Below, in pieces: positions 14,764-22,862 of a stretch of 23,159 nt of DNA. The notes under the pieces were generated by a model. It did no database searches and had not been told where the DNA came from. It saw only the letters and a list, made by a program, of their open reading frames with translations. Position 1 is the stretch's first letter; every line of letters starts with the position of its first letter. Source of the DNA: Bacteriovoracaceae bacterium (GTDB lineage Bacteria > Bdellovibrionota > Bacteriovoracia > Bacteriovoracales > Bacteriovoracaceae); NCBI GenBank assembly GCA_023954595.1, contig JAGSHJ010000004.1:1-23159 (forward strand), in the 5' to 3' direction. Position numbers and translations under genes: made by a program.

Positions 14764-16821
14764 TTAAAGTTGCTCTACAAGATAGTTAGATTGGGAGCAA
14801 AATGACTGTAGGTAATCTACAGAGTTATCAACATATTTGATCTTTATGTTAATCGTTCCCTGTTCTTCACCTAGAAGAAAAATTCTTTTTGATTGATCGC
14901 TTAGATCGTTATAGAAGACACCGTCAGTATCTAATATTCTCGCTTGAACTCCCATGCCTCCTCTAAAGGATGAACCATTATAGGAAAGCTCCTTAGCTTG
15001 TTTTTGAATATTCACCTGAACCATACAGTGATTACGCATCGAAAATACATCAAAGCTACTAAGTGCAAATTGCTTATATGCTTCACTTGGGACATCTATA
15101 AAGTCAGAATTCCATCTGCCCACAAAAATGCTATCTCTTTGATGTTTAAGTTCGTAATACTTTCTTGCACCTACAGAGTATAGAGCTTCTTTAATTTCAA
15201 GGCGATTTACAGTTTTCTTATTTATTTCGGACTCAAAAGCAAGGTCAATAACTTGGTCCTCATCCACACTTAAAAGCCCACTTTCTTTAGCTAACAGGTG
15301 TTCTTCGAATAGCTCAAAGCTATCTTTTTTCACGTGGTGATAGAAGTTGAAATCAAAATATAATTCATCTTCAACCAGGTGAATGATCTTACTCGTAACT
15401 TGGTTTTTGTAGGTCTTAAAGCTTAAAATTTTGTTTCCAGTTTCTACACCAACAAACATAATATATGAGTAGGCAGAATCACCCCTGTCCACAACTCTTA
15501 ATGTTCTATCCAGGAATAATTTCTTTTCATACTTAGTAGAAACGTCAAAATCTGCATCTTCAGTAAGTTCATCTAATTCAATTAGTACCTGTGCTCCTAG
15601 ACCCCTAAGTTGATTCTTTTTCAAGACTTCAGAAAAGCTATCAGTACTAATAAGTGGAACTGTTAGATTAACCTCTTGCTCTTCAAGCACTAAATCCATA
15701 CTAGTTGGTAAGTAGCCACTTGAGAAAACAGTTGCTCTTCTCACTGCGTAGTCAGAACTTAAGTTCTCTTCTAAAACAACAGTACCATTTGACTCTGACC
15801 TTAAAATATCATCACGGTCATCTGCGAATCTTAGTTCAAAATTAGAAACATCTTCGAACTTTTTCGACACAAGAGAGTGTCCATGTCCATTTAATCTATA
15901 TACTGATGTGTACTTTTGGTTATTCACTTTTTTAGCGAAGGCCATTTCAGCATGTGGATTAACTGGAACTTCTTTGTTTCCAATCTGTTGTTTTGAACTG
16001 CTCGCTACACTCACACCATTTTCATTTTTAAATCCTTTGCCCATGCCTTTCACTATTTCATTAATGATGGCATTTTTTGAAGGAGCTTTGCCTGTGTGGG
16101 TAGTGGCAATTTTTTCTACTGTGGTAAGATTCTTTTTGCCTGAAGTGGATGCTTCGTTATTTTTTGAGTAGTCAAAAAATACCAAGTCTTCTTCAGACTC
16201 TTTCACAGTTCCGCTGATATTCTTAATCTCTTCTGTTTGCTGGTTAGACTTTTCAGTGGCCGCCATGGCCGTAGAAATTCTGTCCAAGCTAGAAGGGAAA
16301 GACTTATCATTAGATGTATTTGATTGTTGTTCTTTATTATCAGTATTTGCAAGAAGTTGCGTAGTCACTTCTCCGATATTGATTGGGGCAAAGTTTGCCG
16401 CCAAGTTCATAGTTTCTATCTTAGTTACTTTCTTAAAGCCATAAAGTTTTACTGGCTCTTCACCATTAATTGTCTCTAATTTATTTACACTGCTTAATGT
16501 TTTAACTTCTAATGCGACAGAAGCTGTAGGTTGAACATTAATATTGATATTCTTTTTAACGGCAACATAATCGACCATTACCTCTTCAGATTCATTATTA
16601 TGATCAGTATCGATTGTTGGAATAAAATCAGCTTCTTCTAATTCTAATGCTGCTACATCTAACTTAATGTTTTGAGGTAGTTCAACTACTGAATAAGATT
16701 GAGTGAATTCTCTTGGTGAAAACGTTAGGTTTTTTGGCGTAAAGGCACTGTCCAGCAGTTGAACTGCTGTTGTTACCATAAGCACTGAAAGTGCAAAAAA
16801 TGAAATCATTACCTTTGCCAT
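14764..16821 (-). CDS. unrecognised large membrane-anchored or secreted protein
   Basis: I do not recognise this protein. From the ATG at 16821 it is 685 residues; an in-frame TTG at 16845 would add 8. The N-terminus MAKVMISFFALSVLMVTTAVQLL is a signal anchor or signal peptide. Residues about 60-300 are low-complexity and rich in Ser, Thr, Asn, Lys and Glu, like a spacer across the periplasm or outside the cell. From about 300 the sequence is globular and beta-rich: YRLNGHGHSLVSKKF..ELRFADDRDD and ATVFSSGYLPTSMDLVL resemble carboxypeptidase-regulatory-like beta sandwiches, but weakly. Two Cys lie in the last 80 residues (NHCMVQV and SFCSQSN), a possible disulfide in an exported protein. It has no operon partner. 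The ATG is chosen because the TTG has no ribosome site; neither start is certain. Confidence 0.7.
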   Translation of the reverse strand: MAKVMISFFALSVLMVTTAVQLLDSAFTPKNLTFSPREFTQSYSVVELPQNIKLDVAALELEEADFIPTIDTDHNNESEEVMVDYVAVKKNININVQPTASVALEVKTLSSVNKLETINGEEPVKLYGFKKVTKIETMNLAANFAPINIGEVTTQLLANTDNKEQQSNTSNDKSFPSSLDRISTAMAATEKSNQQTEEIKNISGTVKESEEDLVFFDYSKNNEASTSGKKNLTTVEKIATTHTGKAPSKNAIINEIVKGMGKGFKNENGVSVASSSKQQIGNKEVPVNPHAEMAFAKKVNNQKYTSVYRLNGHGHSLVSKKFEDVSNFELRFADDRDDILRSESNGTVVLEENLSSDYAVRRATVFSSGYLPTSMDLVLEEQEVNLTVPLISTDSFSEVLKKNQLRGLGAQVLIELDELTEDADFDVSTKYEKKLFLDRTLRVVDRGDSAYSYIMFVGVETGNKILSFKTYKNQVTSKIIHLVEDELYFDFNFYHHVKKDSFELFEEHLLAKESGLLSVDEDQVIDLAFESEINKKTVNRLEIKEALYSVGARKYYELKHQRDSIFVGRWNSDFIDVPSEAYKQFALSSFDVFSMRNHCMVQVNIQKQAKELSYNGSSFRGGMGVQARILDTDGVFYNDLSDQSKRIFLLGEEQGTINIKIKYVDNSVDYLQSFCSQSNYLVEQL

Positions 16822-16885
16822 TAATAATAGTGTAAAAGATTTCAAAAATTTTTAAACCCAGGCAAAGCTATTTAGGGCACTTTGT

Positions 16886-16939
16886 GGCTAATCAACGCTA
16901 TTTTGTGAATAATCAGGTATTTTATTTTGGATAGTCAGG
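16886..16939 (-). repeat. three phased TGAYTA boxes upstream of the unknown gene
   Basis: On the minus strand three similar 11-mers occur: CCTGACTATCC (16929-16939), CCTGATTATTC (16907-16917) and GTTGATTAGCC (16886-16896). Their spacings are 22 and 21 bases, i.e. two helical turns, with TGAYTA in common. They lie 65-118 bases upstream of ATG 16821 and could be an array of activator or repressor sites. No good -10/-35 pair could be assigned behind them. Confidence 0.4.
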
Positions 16940-16942
16940 AGC

Positions 16943-16964
16943 TTTTGGTCCTATAGGACCAAAA
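16943..16964. repeat. perfect 22-bp palindrome behind the atp terminator
   Basis: TTTTGGTCC-TATA-GGACCAAAA is an exact inverted repeat. Its A-rich arm overlaps the A8/T8 tract of the atp terminator, so on the minus strand it forms a second hairpin right after (and competing with the T run of) the first. It could be a backup terminator, an mRNA 3'-end stabiliser or an operator for the gene starting at 16821. Confidence 0.7.
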
Positions 16965-16989
16965 AAAATCGGCCCGTTAAGGCCGATTT
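16961..16989 (-). terminator. intrinsic terminator of the atp operon
   Basis: AAATCGGCC (16966-16974) pairs with GGCCGATTT (16981-16989) across a 6-base loop, 4 bases after the atpC stop. On the minus strand it runs directly into eight T residues. This is a textbook rho-independent terminator for the atp transcript. Confidence 0.9.
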
Positions 16990-16993
16990 ATGA

Positions 16994-17407
16994 TTACTTA
17001 TTTAGATCTGCTAACTTTAGCCTTACATTTGCCCTATTAAGTTTCTGTTGAAACTTTATGTAGTCAACATCCGTAAGTGCATCAGAATCCTTAAGTCTAG
17101 ATTCAGCTTTCGCCTTAGCAGCCTTAGCTCTTTCGATATCTATTTCTTCAGCTTTTTCAGAAGTTGAAGAAAGAATAGTCACCTGAGAGCCTAAAATTTT
17201 GCATAGGCCAGAGTGAACAGCAAAGTGTCTGTCACCAGACGAGGACTTTGCTGTCAACATACCTGAATCCAACTCAGTGATGAGATGGGTGTGGTCTTTT
17301 AAAACATTCATTTCACCCATTTTTGTAGGAACATATAGTTCATCACAGGCAAGCTGGTGAACTACAACTCCACTAGGCGTAAAAATATCTAGTTTATAAT
17401 TGCTCAT
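16994..17407 (-). CDS. atpC: ATP synthase F1 subunit epsilon
   Basis: Central-stalk subunit of F1 that contacts gamma and the c-ring and can inhibit ATP hydrolysis. The 137 residues start MSNYKLDIFTPSGVVVHQLACDELYVPTKMGEMNVLKDHTHLITELDSG, the N-terminal beta sandwich with its 'P...GE...L..H' pattern. The helical C-terminal hairpin follows (about 85-137, EEIDIERAKAAKAKAESRLKD). The ATG at 17407 is chosen over an in-frame TTG one codon upstream because AAGGAT sits 6-7 bases ahead of it. It begins 9 bases after the atpD stop, and the operon terminator follows 4 bases after its own stop. Confidence 0.94.
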   Translation of the reverse strand: MSNYKLDIFTPSGVVVHQLACDELYVPTKMGEMNVLKDHTHLITELDSGMLTAKSSSGDRHFAVHSGLCKILGSQVTILSSTSEKAEEIDIERAKAAKAKAESRLKDSDALTDVDYIKFQQKLNRANVRLKLADLNK

Positions 17408-17416
17408 CAATTATCC

Positions 17417-18826
17417 TTAAAGCTTTTTGGCCTTTTCTTGCACCATATCCATTCCACCTACTAAGTAGAATGCTTGTTCAGGAAGATCATCGCATTTTCC
17501 GTCAAGAATAGCTTTGAAGCCTTCGATAGTATCTTCGATTTTTACAAATTGTCCCTTAAGACCTGTAAACTGCTCTGCAACAAAGAATGGTTGAGACAAG
17601 AATTTTTGGATCTTTCTTGCTCTAGCAACTACAAGCTTATCTTCTTCAGACAATTCGTCCATACCAAGAATTGCAATAATATCTTGAAGTTCATTGTATT
17701 TTTGAAGAACTTCTTGAACTCTTCTTGCAGTAGTATAGTGATCGTCTCCAACAATATCCGGAGAAAGGATTGTAGAAGAAGAAGTCAGTGGATCAACTGC
17801 AGGGTAAATACCCAAAGAAGCAATTGTTCTTGAAAGTTCTGTGGTTGCATCCAAGTGAGCAAATGTTGTCGCAGGAGCTGGATCTGTATAATCATCCGCA
17901 GGAACATAAACTGCTTGAATAGAAGTAATTGAACCATCTTTTGTTGATGTAATTCTCTCCTGTAGAGCACCCATTTCGGTACCTAGAGTTGGCTGGTAAC
18001 CAACGGCAGAAGGAATACGACCAAGAAGGGCAGAAACTTCTGAACCAGCTTGAGTAAATCTAAAGATATTATCTACAAAGAAAAGTACGTCTTGTTTCTC
18101 TTCATCTCTGAAGTATTCAGCAACAGATAGACCAGTTAGTGCAACTCTAGCTCTTGCTCCTGGTGGCTCATTCATTTGACCATATACCAGAGCAGTTTTA
18201 TCAATAACTCCTGACTCAGTCATTTCGTCAAATAAATCTCTACCTTCTCTAGTTCTCTCACCAACACCAGCGAAAACCGATAGACCACCGTGTTGAGTGG
18301 CAATGTTGTTAATTAGTTCCATAATAAGAACTGTCTTACCAACACCAGCACCACCGAATAGACCAATCTTTCCACCTTTTAGGTAAGGAGCAAGAAGGTC
18401 AATAACTTTAATACCTGTATAGAATGGCTCTAGTTTTGTTGATTGGTCAGCAAAAGTAGGTGCTGTTCTGTGGATATCATAAAATTTCTTAGCATTAACA
18501 GGACCTGCTTCATCAACTGGCTCGCCTGTAACATTAATAATTCTTCCTAGAACTTCTCTACCAACTGGTGCTTGGATTGGCTTCCCAGTATCCTGAACTT
18601 CTTGGCCTCTAGCCAAACCTTCAGTAGAGTCCATTGCAATTGTTCTTACCATGTTGTTACCAAGGTGAGCTGCAACTTCTACTACAAGATTCCAGTCGCT
18701 ATCAGAAATAGCTTTATTTGTAATTTTCAAAGCGTTATTAAGTTCCGGCAATTTGCCATTGGCAAATTCAACGTCGATTACCGGCCCCATAACTTGCCTA
18801 ATTGTACCTACATTTACTCCAGACAT
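17417..18826 (-). CDS. atpD: ATP synthase F1 subunit beta
   Basis: Catalytic subunit of F1; makes ATP from ADP and phosphate at three sites on the cytoplasmic head. At 469 residues it is typical. The Walker A loop GGAGVGKT is at 158-165. GERTREGRD follows it, carrying the catalytic glutamate (GER). DVLFFVDNIFRFTQAG supplies Walker B. The conserved DELSEEDKLVVARARK stretch lies near the C-terminus. AAGGAG, 8 bases before the ATG, overlaps the atpG stop and is the strongest ribosome site in the window, which fits the three copies of beta needed per complex. Confidence 0.98.
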   Translation of the reverse strand: MSGVNVGTIRQVMGPVIDVEFANGKLPELNNALKITNKAISDSDWNLVVEVAAHLGNNMVRTIAMDSTEGLARGQEVQDTGKPIQAPVGREVLGRIINVTGEPVDEAGPVNAKKFYDIHRTAPTFADQSTKLEPFYTGIKVIDLLAPYLKGGKIGLFGGAGVGKTVLIMELINNIATQHGGLSVFAGVGERTREGRDLFDEMTESGVIDKTALVYGQMNEPPGARARVALTGLSVAEYFRDEEKQDVLFFVDNIFRFTQAGSEVSALLGRIPSAVGYQPTLGTEMGALQERITSTKDGSITSIQAVYVPADDYTDPAPATTFAHLDATTELSRTIASLGIYPAVDPLTSSSTILSPDIVGDDHYTTARRVQEVLQKYNELQDIIAILGMDELSEEDKLVVARARKIQKFLSQPFFVAEQFTGLKGQFVKIEDTIEGFKAILDGKCDDLPEQAFYLVGGMDMVQEKAKKL

Positions 18827-18838
18827 TGTGTATGCTCC

Positions 18839-19711
18839 TTAAGAGTTTAGAGATTCCGCACCAGATACAATTTCTGTTAACTCAGTTGTAATGGCTGCTT
18901 GTCTCAATTTATTAGCTGTTAGTGTTAAATTTTTAATCATATCTTTACTGTTTGTAGTCGCATTATCCATTGCTGTCATTCTTGAACCATGTTCAGCAGC
19001 AATAGCATCAAGGATGCTAGTAAAAACAGTTGTATTAAATACTTCTGGTACCAAGTTATCTAAGATAGTCTCAGCACTAGGCTCGTATTTAAAGTCCACA
19101 GGGAATTCCTCAGCAAGTTTTTCTTTGTCTTGCTCAGAAACCGCCATTGGAAGAATTTGAGAAACTCTAGACTCAAATTCGATAGCAGAAAGAAAAGAAT
19201 TGTAAGCAATAAATAACTTGCCGACCTGACCCTTAACAAAAAGTTTTGCCAGTTCTTTTGCAATACTTTTTACTTCTTCAAATTCTGGTTCTGCTTTTTC
19301 AAACTTGAATGACTTCTCGCCTTCCACACCTTCTCGTGCCAGTAACTCTTTAACTTTTCTTCCAATAAAGTAGAACTTAATGTTCATATCTTTATTGTCG
19401 CTCATAAATCTTTTTACTTGCTTGAAAAGTTGAGAATTATAGCCGCCACACAGACCTTTTTCAGATGATACAATTAAAATTGCAGCTGTCTTATTGTCTG
19501 ATTCTTTTAAAAACTCATGGCTGTAATCCTTTGCCAATGCTGACGCAGTTCTTACAGTTTTATCCAACTCATTAGAGTAAGGCTTGAATCCTTGAATTCT
19601 TGCCTGAGCTTTTGCAAGCTTAGCGGCGGACACAAGTTTCATGGCGCTTGTGATTTTCAAAGTACTCTTTGTACTTTTAATCCGCTTTTTTAATTCTTTT
19701 ATATTCGCCAT
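18839..19711 (-). CDS. atpG: ATP synthase F1 subunit gamma
   Basis: Rotor shaft of F1, linking c-ring rotation to catalysis in alpha3beta3. The 290 residues start MANIKELKKRIKSTKSTLKITSAMKLVSAAKL, the conserved N-terminal coiled-coil helix. SSEKGLCGGYNSQLFK lies in the Rossmann-like middle. SRMTAMDNATTNSKDMIKNLTLTANKLRQAAITTELTEIVSGA is the C-terminal helix with the family's 'R..AM..A..N' signature. GAGG lies 7 bases ahead of the ATG. It sits between atpA and atpD with 13- and 12-base gaps. Confidence 0.97.
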   Translation of the reverse strand: MANIKELKKRIKSTKSTLKITSAMKLVSAAKLAKAQARIQGFKPYSNELDKTVRTASALAKDYSHEFLKESDNKTAAILIVSSEKGLCGGYNSQLFKQVKRFMSDNKDMNIKFYFIGRKVKELLAREGVEGEKSFKFEKAEPEFEEVKSIAKELAKLFVKGQVGKLFIAYNSFLSAIEFESRVSQILPMAVSEQDKEKLAEEFPVDFKYEPSAETILDNLVPEVFNTTVFTSILDAIAAEHGSRMTAMDNATTNSKDMIKNLTLTANKLRQAAITTELTEIVSGAESLNS

Positions 19712-19724
19712 TTAAAGCCTCTAA

Positions 19725-21239
19725 TTATTGGTAGTTAGCAGAGATAAAGCTTTGAATTGCTTCGTTTAGCTTTGCCTCGTTTTCCGCAGTAATCTGTTTT
19801 TGCTCTCTAATAGAATCTCTAACAGCAGTATGCTTTGTTTTGATGAAATCCAAAAGCCCAGCTTCCGCTTCTTGTACTTTCGCTTTTTCAACAGTGTCAA
19901 AGTAACCTTTGTTTGCAGTGTAAATAGAGATTACTTGGTCTTCAACGCTCATTGGTGAGTATTGTTTTTGCTTTAAAAGCTCAACCAATCTCTCGCCTCT
20001 TTCAAGTTGCTTTCTTGTTGCTTCATCAAGATCAGATGCAAATTGAGAGAATGCCGCCAACTCACGGTACTGAGCAAGGTCAAGTCTTAAAGTACCAGCA
20101 ACTTTTTTCATTGCTTTAACTTGTGCAGAACCACCTACCCTTGATACCGAAATACCTACGTTAACTGCTGGTCTAACACCTGCATTAAATAGATCTGATT
20201 CCAGGTAAATCTGTCCATCAGTAATAGAAATTACGTTTGTAGGAATATATGCTGAAACGTCACCTTCTTGAGTTTCGATAACTGGAAGTGCAGTTAAAGA
20301 ACCAGCACCTTCTTCATCACTCATTTTAGCTGCTCTCTCTAGTAGTCTAGAGTGAACATAGAATACGTCCCCTGGGAATGCTTCACGTCCCGGTGGTCTT
20401 CTAAGAAGAAGTGATAGTTGTCTATAAGCTTGAGATTGCTTTGTAAGATCATCATAAACGATCAAAGCGTGTTTCCCACTATCTCTGTAGAACTCACCCA
20501 TAGTACAACCTGAATAAGGAGCGATGTACTGAAGTGGTGCAGATTGAGATGCAGTAGCAGAAACGATAATTGTATAATCTAGAGCGCCCGCTTCTTTAAG
20601 CTTTTGGTAAACTTGTCTAACAGTAGACTGTTTTTGACCAATTGCTACGTAAATACAAACTACGTCTTTACCTTTTTGGTTGATAATAGTGTCAATTGCA
20701 ACCGCAGTTTTACCTGTCTTTCTGTCACCAATGATTAGCTCTCTTTGGCCTCTACCGATTGGGATCATAGAGTCAATTGCTTTGATACCTGTTTGCATCG
20801 GCTCATGAACTGGCTTTCTTTTAATAATACCAGGAGCTTTGATTTCGATATTTCTATATTCGTTTGTTTTAAGCTCGCCTTGACCGTCAATTGGCTCACC
20901 GATTGAGTTAACAACTCTACCAAGTAGAGCGTCACCAACTGGAACCTGAACGATAGTTTCAGTTCTTTTAACAGTAGAACCTTCTTTAATCTCAGAGTAG
21001 TCACCAAGAACTGCGATACCAACGTTATTAGTTTCAAGGTTAAGAACCATACCTTTAACGCCGTTTTCGAATTCTACTAGCTCTCCGGCCAATACATTTT
21101 TCAGACCAAATACTCTAGCGACACCATCGCCAATGGTAAGGACTGTACCAACTTCGCTTACATCAAGTCTTGATTCGAAATTCGCGATTCTGTCCTTGAT
21201 TATTCCCGTAATTTCTTCAGGTCTCATTGTCGTGCTCAT
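19725..21239 (-). CDS. atpA: ATP synthase F1 subunit alpha
   Basis: Non-catalytic nucleotide-binding subunit that alternates with beta in the F1 head. At 504 residues it is typical. Walker A GDRKTGKT is at 171-178. ALIVYDDLTKQSQAYRQ follows as Walker B region, and VGISVSRVGGSAQ near 361-372 holds the arginine finger Arg367 that reaches into the beta site. The N-terminal beta-barrel contains VGTVLTIGDGVARVFGL. AAAGGA is 7-8 bases before the ATG. It lies 18 bases after atpH. Confidence 0.98.
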   Translation of the reverse strand: MSTTMRPEEITGIIKDRIANFESRLDVSEVGTVLTIGDGVARVFGLKNVLAGELVEFENGVKGMVLNLETNNVGIAVLGDYSEIKEGSTVKRTETIVQVPVGDALLGRVVNSIGEPIDGQGELKTNEYRNIEIKAPGIIKRKPVHEPMQTGIKAIDSMIPIGRGQRELIIGDRKTGKTAVAIDTIINQKGKDVVCIYVAIGQKQSTVRQVYQKLKEAGALDYTIIVSATASQSAPLQYIAPYSGCTMGEFYRDSGKHALIVYDDLTKQSQAYRQLSLLLRRPPGREAFPGDVFYVHSRLLERAAKMSDEEGAGSLTALPVIETQEGDVSAYIPTNVISITDGQIYLESDLFNAGVRPAVNVGISVSRVGGSAQVKAMKKVAGTLRLDLAQYRELAAFSQFASDLDEATRKQLERGERLVELLKQKQYSPMSVEDQVISIYTANKGYFDTVEKAKVQEAEAGLLDFIKTKHTAVRDSIREQKQITAENEAKLNEAIQSFISANYQ

Positions 21240-21257
21240 TCATTTTTCCTTTATTAG

Positions 21258-21800
21258 TTATTCACCTATAATTGATTCTTTGAAATGCTTTAATTGATTG
21301 TCTACAGATGCGTCCAATTGCAAATCTTCAATTGTAACTTTATAACCTGCTGTAACGTCATCAGATTTTTTATAAGTAAGAATCGGTTTTTTATCACCGA
21401 TGTAATCTTTAAGTGCTGCTAGTAACTTGTTCTTGTGATCTTCAGAGATATCGCCCTCAGACCCAACGATTTCACCACGTAAAAAGCCCTTTTCCATATC
21501 GTCTTTAACAATGATTTCCTTAAAGATAAGAGGGAAAAGACCGATTCTCTTTTGCTCAATCAGGTACTTCACAGCAGTCACCAACAATGATGAAAGTTTC
21601 AGTTTTTTAGCAATATCTTCAAAAACTAAAGTTTTCTCTTCAATTGTGAACACGTCTAAGAACATTAGGTTCTCAAGTTCATTTGAAGCATTTATTGTTT
21701 CTGTTAAGCGAGTTACTTCTTCAGCTATTTCAACATTGTTTTCTTTACCTAGCTGTACAAAAGACTCTGCATATACCTTGGCAATATTTTTTTCTTTCAT
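21258..21800 (-). CDS. atpH: ATP synthase F1 subunit delta
   Basis: Peripheral-stalk cap that ties the b/b' dimer to the top of F1. The 180 residues fit the family. The N-terminal helical domain begins KNIAKVYAESFVQLGKE and contains a family block near 65-100 (LVTAVKYLIEQKRIGLFPLIFKEI). The C-terminal part carries LTYKKSDDVTAGYKVTIEDLQLDASVDNQL, matching the conserved 'd..ligG..i......DgSv...L' end. Its ATG overlaps the atpF stop as ATGA, so delta and b are made in step. Confidence 0.94.
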   Translation of the reverse strand: MKEKNIAKVYAESFVQLGKENNVEIAEEVTRLTETINASNELENLMFLDVFTIEEKTLVFEDIAKKLKLSSLLVTAVKYLIEQKRIGLFPLIFKEIIVKDDMEKGFLRGEIVGSEGDISEDHKNKLLAALKDYIGDKKPILTYKKSDDVTAGYKVTIEDLQLDASVDNQLKHFKESIIGE

Positions 21801-22333
21801 TTTTTCAATCCTTCCAAAATACTATTGGTAGCGCTTGAGCTTAGCTCTGGATTACCTTTGATATAAGTTTTTGCTTTAGCAATAACAACATCAAGAAAGT
21901 TGCTATTTAGTTTGTTAAACGCTTCTTTCTTTTCAGCTGCTATCTTTGCAGAAGCATCTTCTTTCATCTTAGCAATTCTCTCATCGACTTCTTGCTTGTA
22001 GCTTGTCTCGTAACTGCTAATTGTTTGGTCAGACTCTACGAAAATTCTATCAATTTCTTGAGCAACATTTTCTATTTTCTTTGTCTGAGCTTGCATCATC
22101 ATTTCAGCTTCTTTAGCTTTAACACTTGCTCTCTCAAGAACGTTTTTTATATTTTCAGATTTTTCTGAATAATAGTTTTTTAACGGCTTTTTCAAAACCC
22201 AAATTAAAAAGCTGAACAAAATAAACACGTTTACAAATGCTGGAATTAAATCAGCAGGAGAACCTGCTCCCTTACCGGCAGCAGTAGCGATACTGCTAGT
22301 CAAAGCTAGACTTGCTAGTAACAAAAACTTCAT
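21797..22333 (-). CDS. atpF: ATP synthase Fo subunit b, with cleavable-type N-terminus
   Basis: Peripheral-stalk subunit anchoring F1 to the membrane. The 178 residues begin MKFLLLASLALTSSIATAAGKGAG, which looks like a Sec signal peptide with an A-x-A site at about 17-19. A second hydrophobic segment, LIPAFVNVFILFSFLIWVLKKP, follows at about 29-50 and is the true membrane anchor. A long charged coiled coil runs to the end. An extra signal-like N-terminus is known in b subunits of some delta- and epsilonproteobacteria; here it would orient the protein with the stalk in the cytoplasm after cleavage. AAAGGA precedes the ATG, and it lies 6 bases after the b' gene. Confidence 0.92.
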   Translation of the reverse strand: MKFLLLASLALTSSIATAAGKGAGSPADLIPAFVNVFILFSFLIWVLKKPLKNYYSEKSENIKNVLERASVKAKEAEMMMQAQTKKIENVAQEIDRIFVESDQTISSYETSYKQEVDERIAKMKEDASAKIAAEKKEAFNKLNSNFLDVVIAKAKTYIKGNPELSSSATNSILEGLKK

Positions 22334-22339
22334 TTTAAT

Positions 22340-22786
22340 CTATCCTTTGGTTATTTTCTGAACAAGAGAATTGGCCAATTGGTCAGCCTCGTTCATAACT
22401 TCATCTTTTTTTGCTTGAACTTCTTTCTGTACTTCAGCTCTAGAGCTTTCTACATACTTATTCACTTCTGTTTCCTGCTGACGGTATCTAGCTTCTTCAG
22501 CCTTTGTGATTTCCATCTTTCCAGCATCAACTTTTGACTTTGCTTCTTTATTTGCTGTTTTAATTTTCTCTTTGTACTCAGCAGAAAGCTTATTAACTTC
22601 TTCAAACTTTGCTTCTGCGTTTCCTTCGAGCTTTACAGTCTTCTCCACCCTGGTATCCAGTATTGCTTGTAAATGGTTAAAGAAACCAAACTTTGCAACT
22701 AAGAAGACAATAACGAAAATGGCAAATTGGTAAACAAGTGATTCATTTGCTCCAAGTTGCTGGAAAATAGCGACAACTGCGTCCAT
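22340..22786 (-). CDS. ATP synthase Fo subunit b' (second b-type subunit)
   Basis: The 148 residues show one membrane helix near 18-34 (VYQFAIFVIVFLVAKFGFF) followed by a long, almost unbroken charged coiled coil rich in Glu, Lys and Ala. There is no signal-like extension. With the b gene directly behind it, this is the b' (AtpX/AtpF') partner that forms a b/b' heterodimer in the peripheral stalk, as in photosynthetic bacteria and many former deltaproteobacteria. It is the first gene of the atp transcript. ATG 22786 has AAGGT 6 bases upstream and a promoter about 40 bases upstream. Confidence 0.92.
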   Translation of the reverse strand: MDAVVAIFQQLGANESLVYQFAIFVIVFLVAKFGFFNHLQAILDTRVEKTVKLEGNAEAKFEEVNKLSAEYKEKIKTANKEAKSKVDAGKMEITKAEEARYRQQETEVNKYVESSRAEVQKEVQAKKDEVMNEADQLANSLVQKITKG

Positions 22787-22826
22787 AAAAGTACCTTAAT
22801 GAAATTTAGTTTTTTGACAGTGTTAT

Positions 22827-22855
22827 TGAATATTCTGAACCAGAAAATTAGTCAA
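22827..22855 (-). promoter_or_regulatory. sigma70-type promoter of the atp operon
   Basis: On the minus strand: -35 TTGACT (22850-22855), exactly 17 bp, and -10 TATTCA (22827-22832). Predicted start near 22820 with a leader of about 34 bases containing the AAGGT ribosome site. It lies between the bactofilin stop and the b' start, so the atp genes can be expressed independently of bactofilin. Confidence 0.7.
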
Positions 22856-22862
22856 GCAGTTC

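Noticed and set aside
16822..16845. TTG start for the unknown 685-residue protein
   Set aside because: No ribosome site precedes it; the ATG at 16821 already gives a complete signal segment. It cannot be fully excluded.
17408..17410. TTG start for atpC
   Set aside because: The next codon is ATG with AAGGAT at good spacing and yields the normal N-terminus.
17474..17833. 119-residue open frame on plus strand, antisense to atpD
   Set aside because: It lies wholly within the highly conserved atpD sequence, has no ribosome site, and its composition (Cys, Phe, Asn, Lys runs) is what an opposite-strand shadow of an AT-rich gene gives.
21511..21831. 106-residue open frame on plus strand, antisense to atpH/atpF
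   Set aside because: Serine/phenylalanine-rich shadow of the delta-subunit gene with no recognisable motif or ribosome site.
22814..22836. TTGACA...TATTCT on the plus strand upstream of the bactofilin tail
   Set aside because: The spacer is only about 11 bases and it would point antisense into bactofilin; the minus-strand promoter in the same place has ideal spacing.
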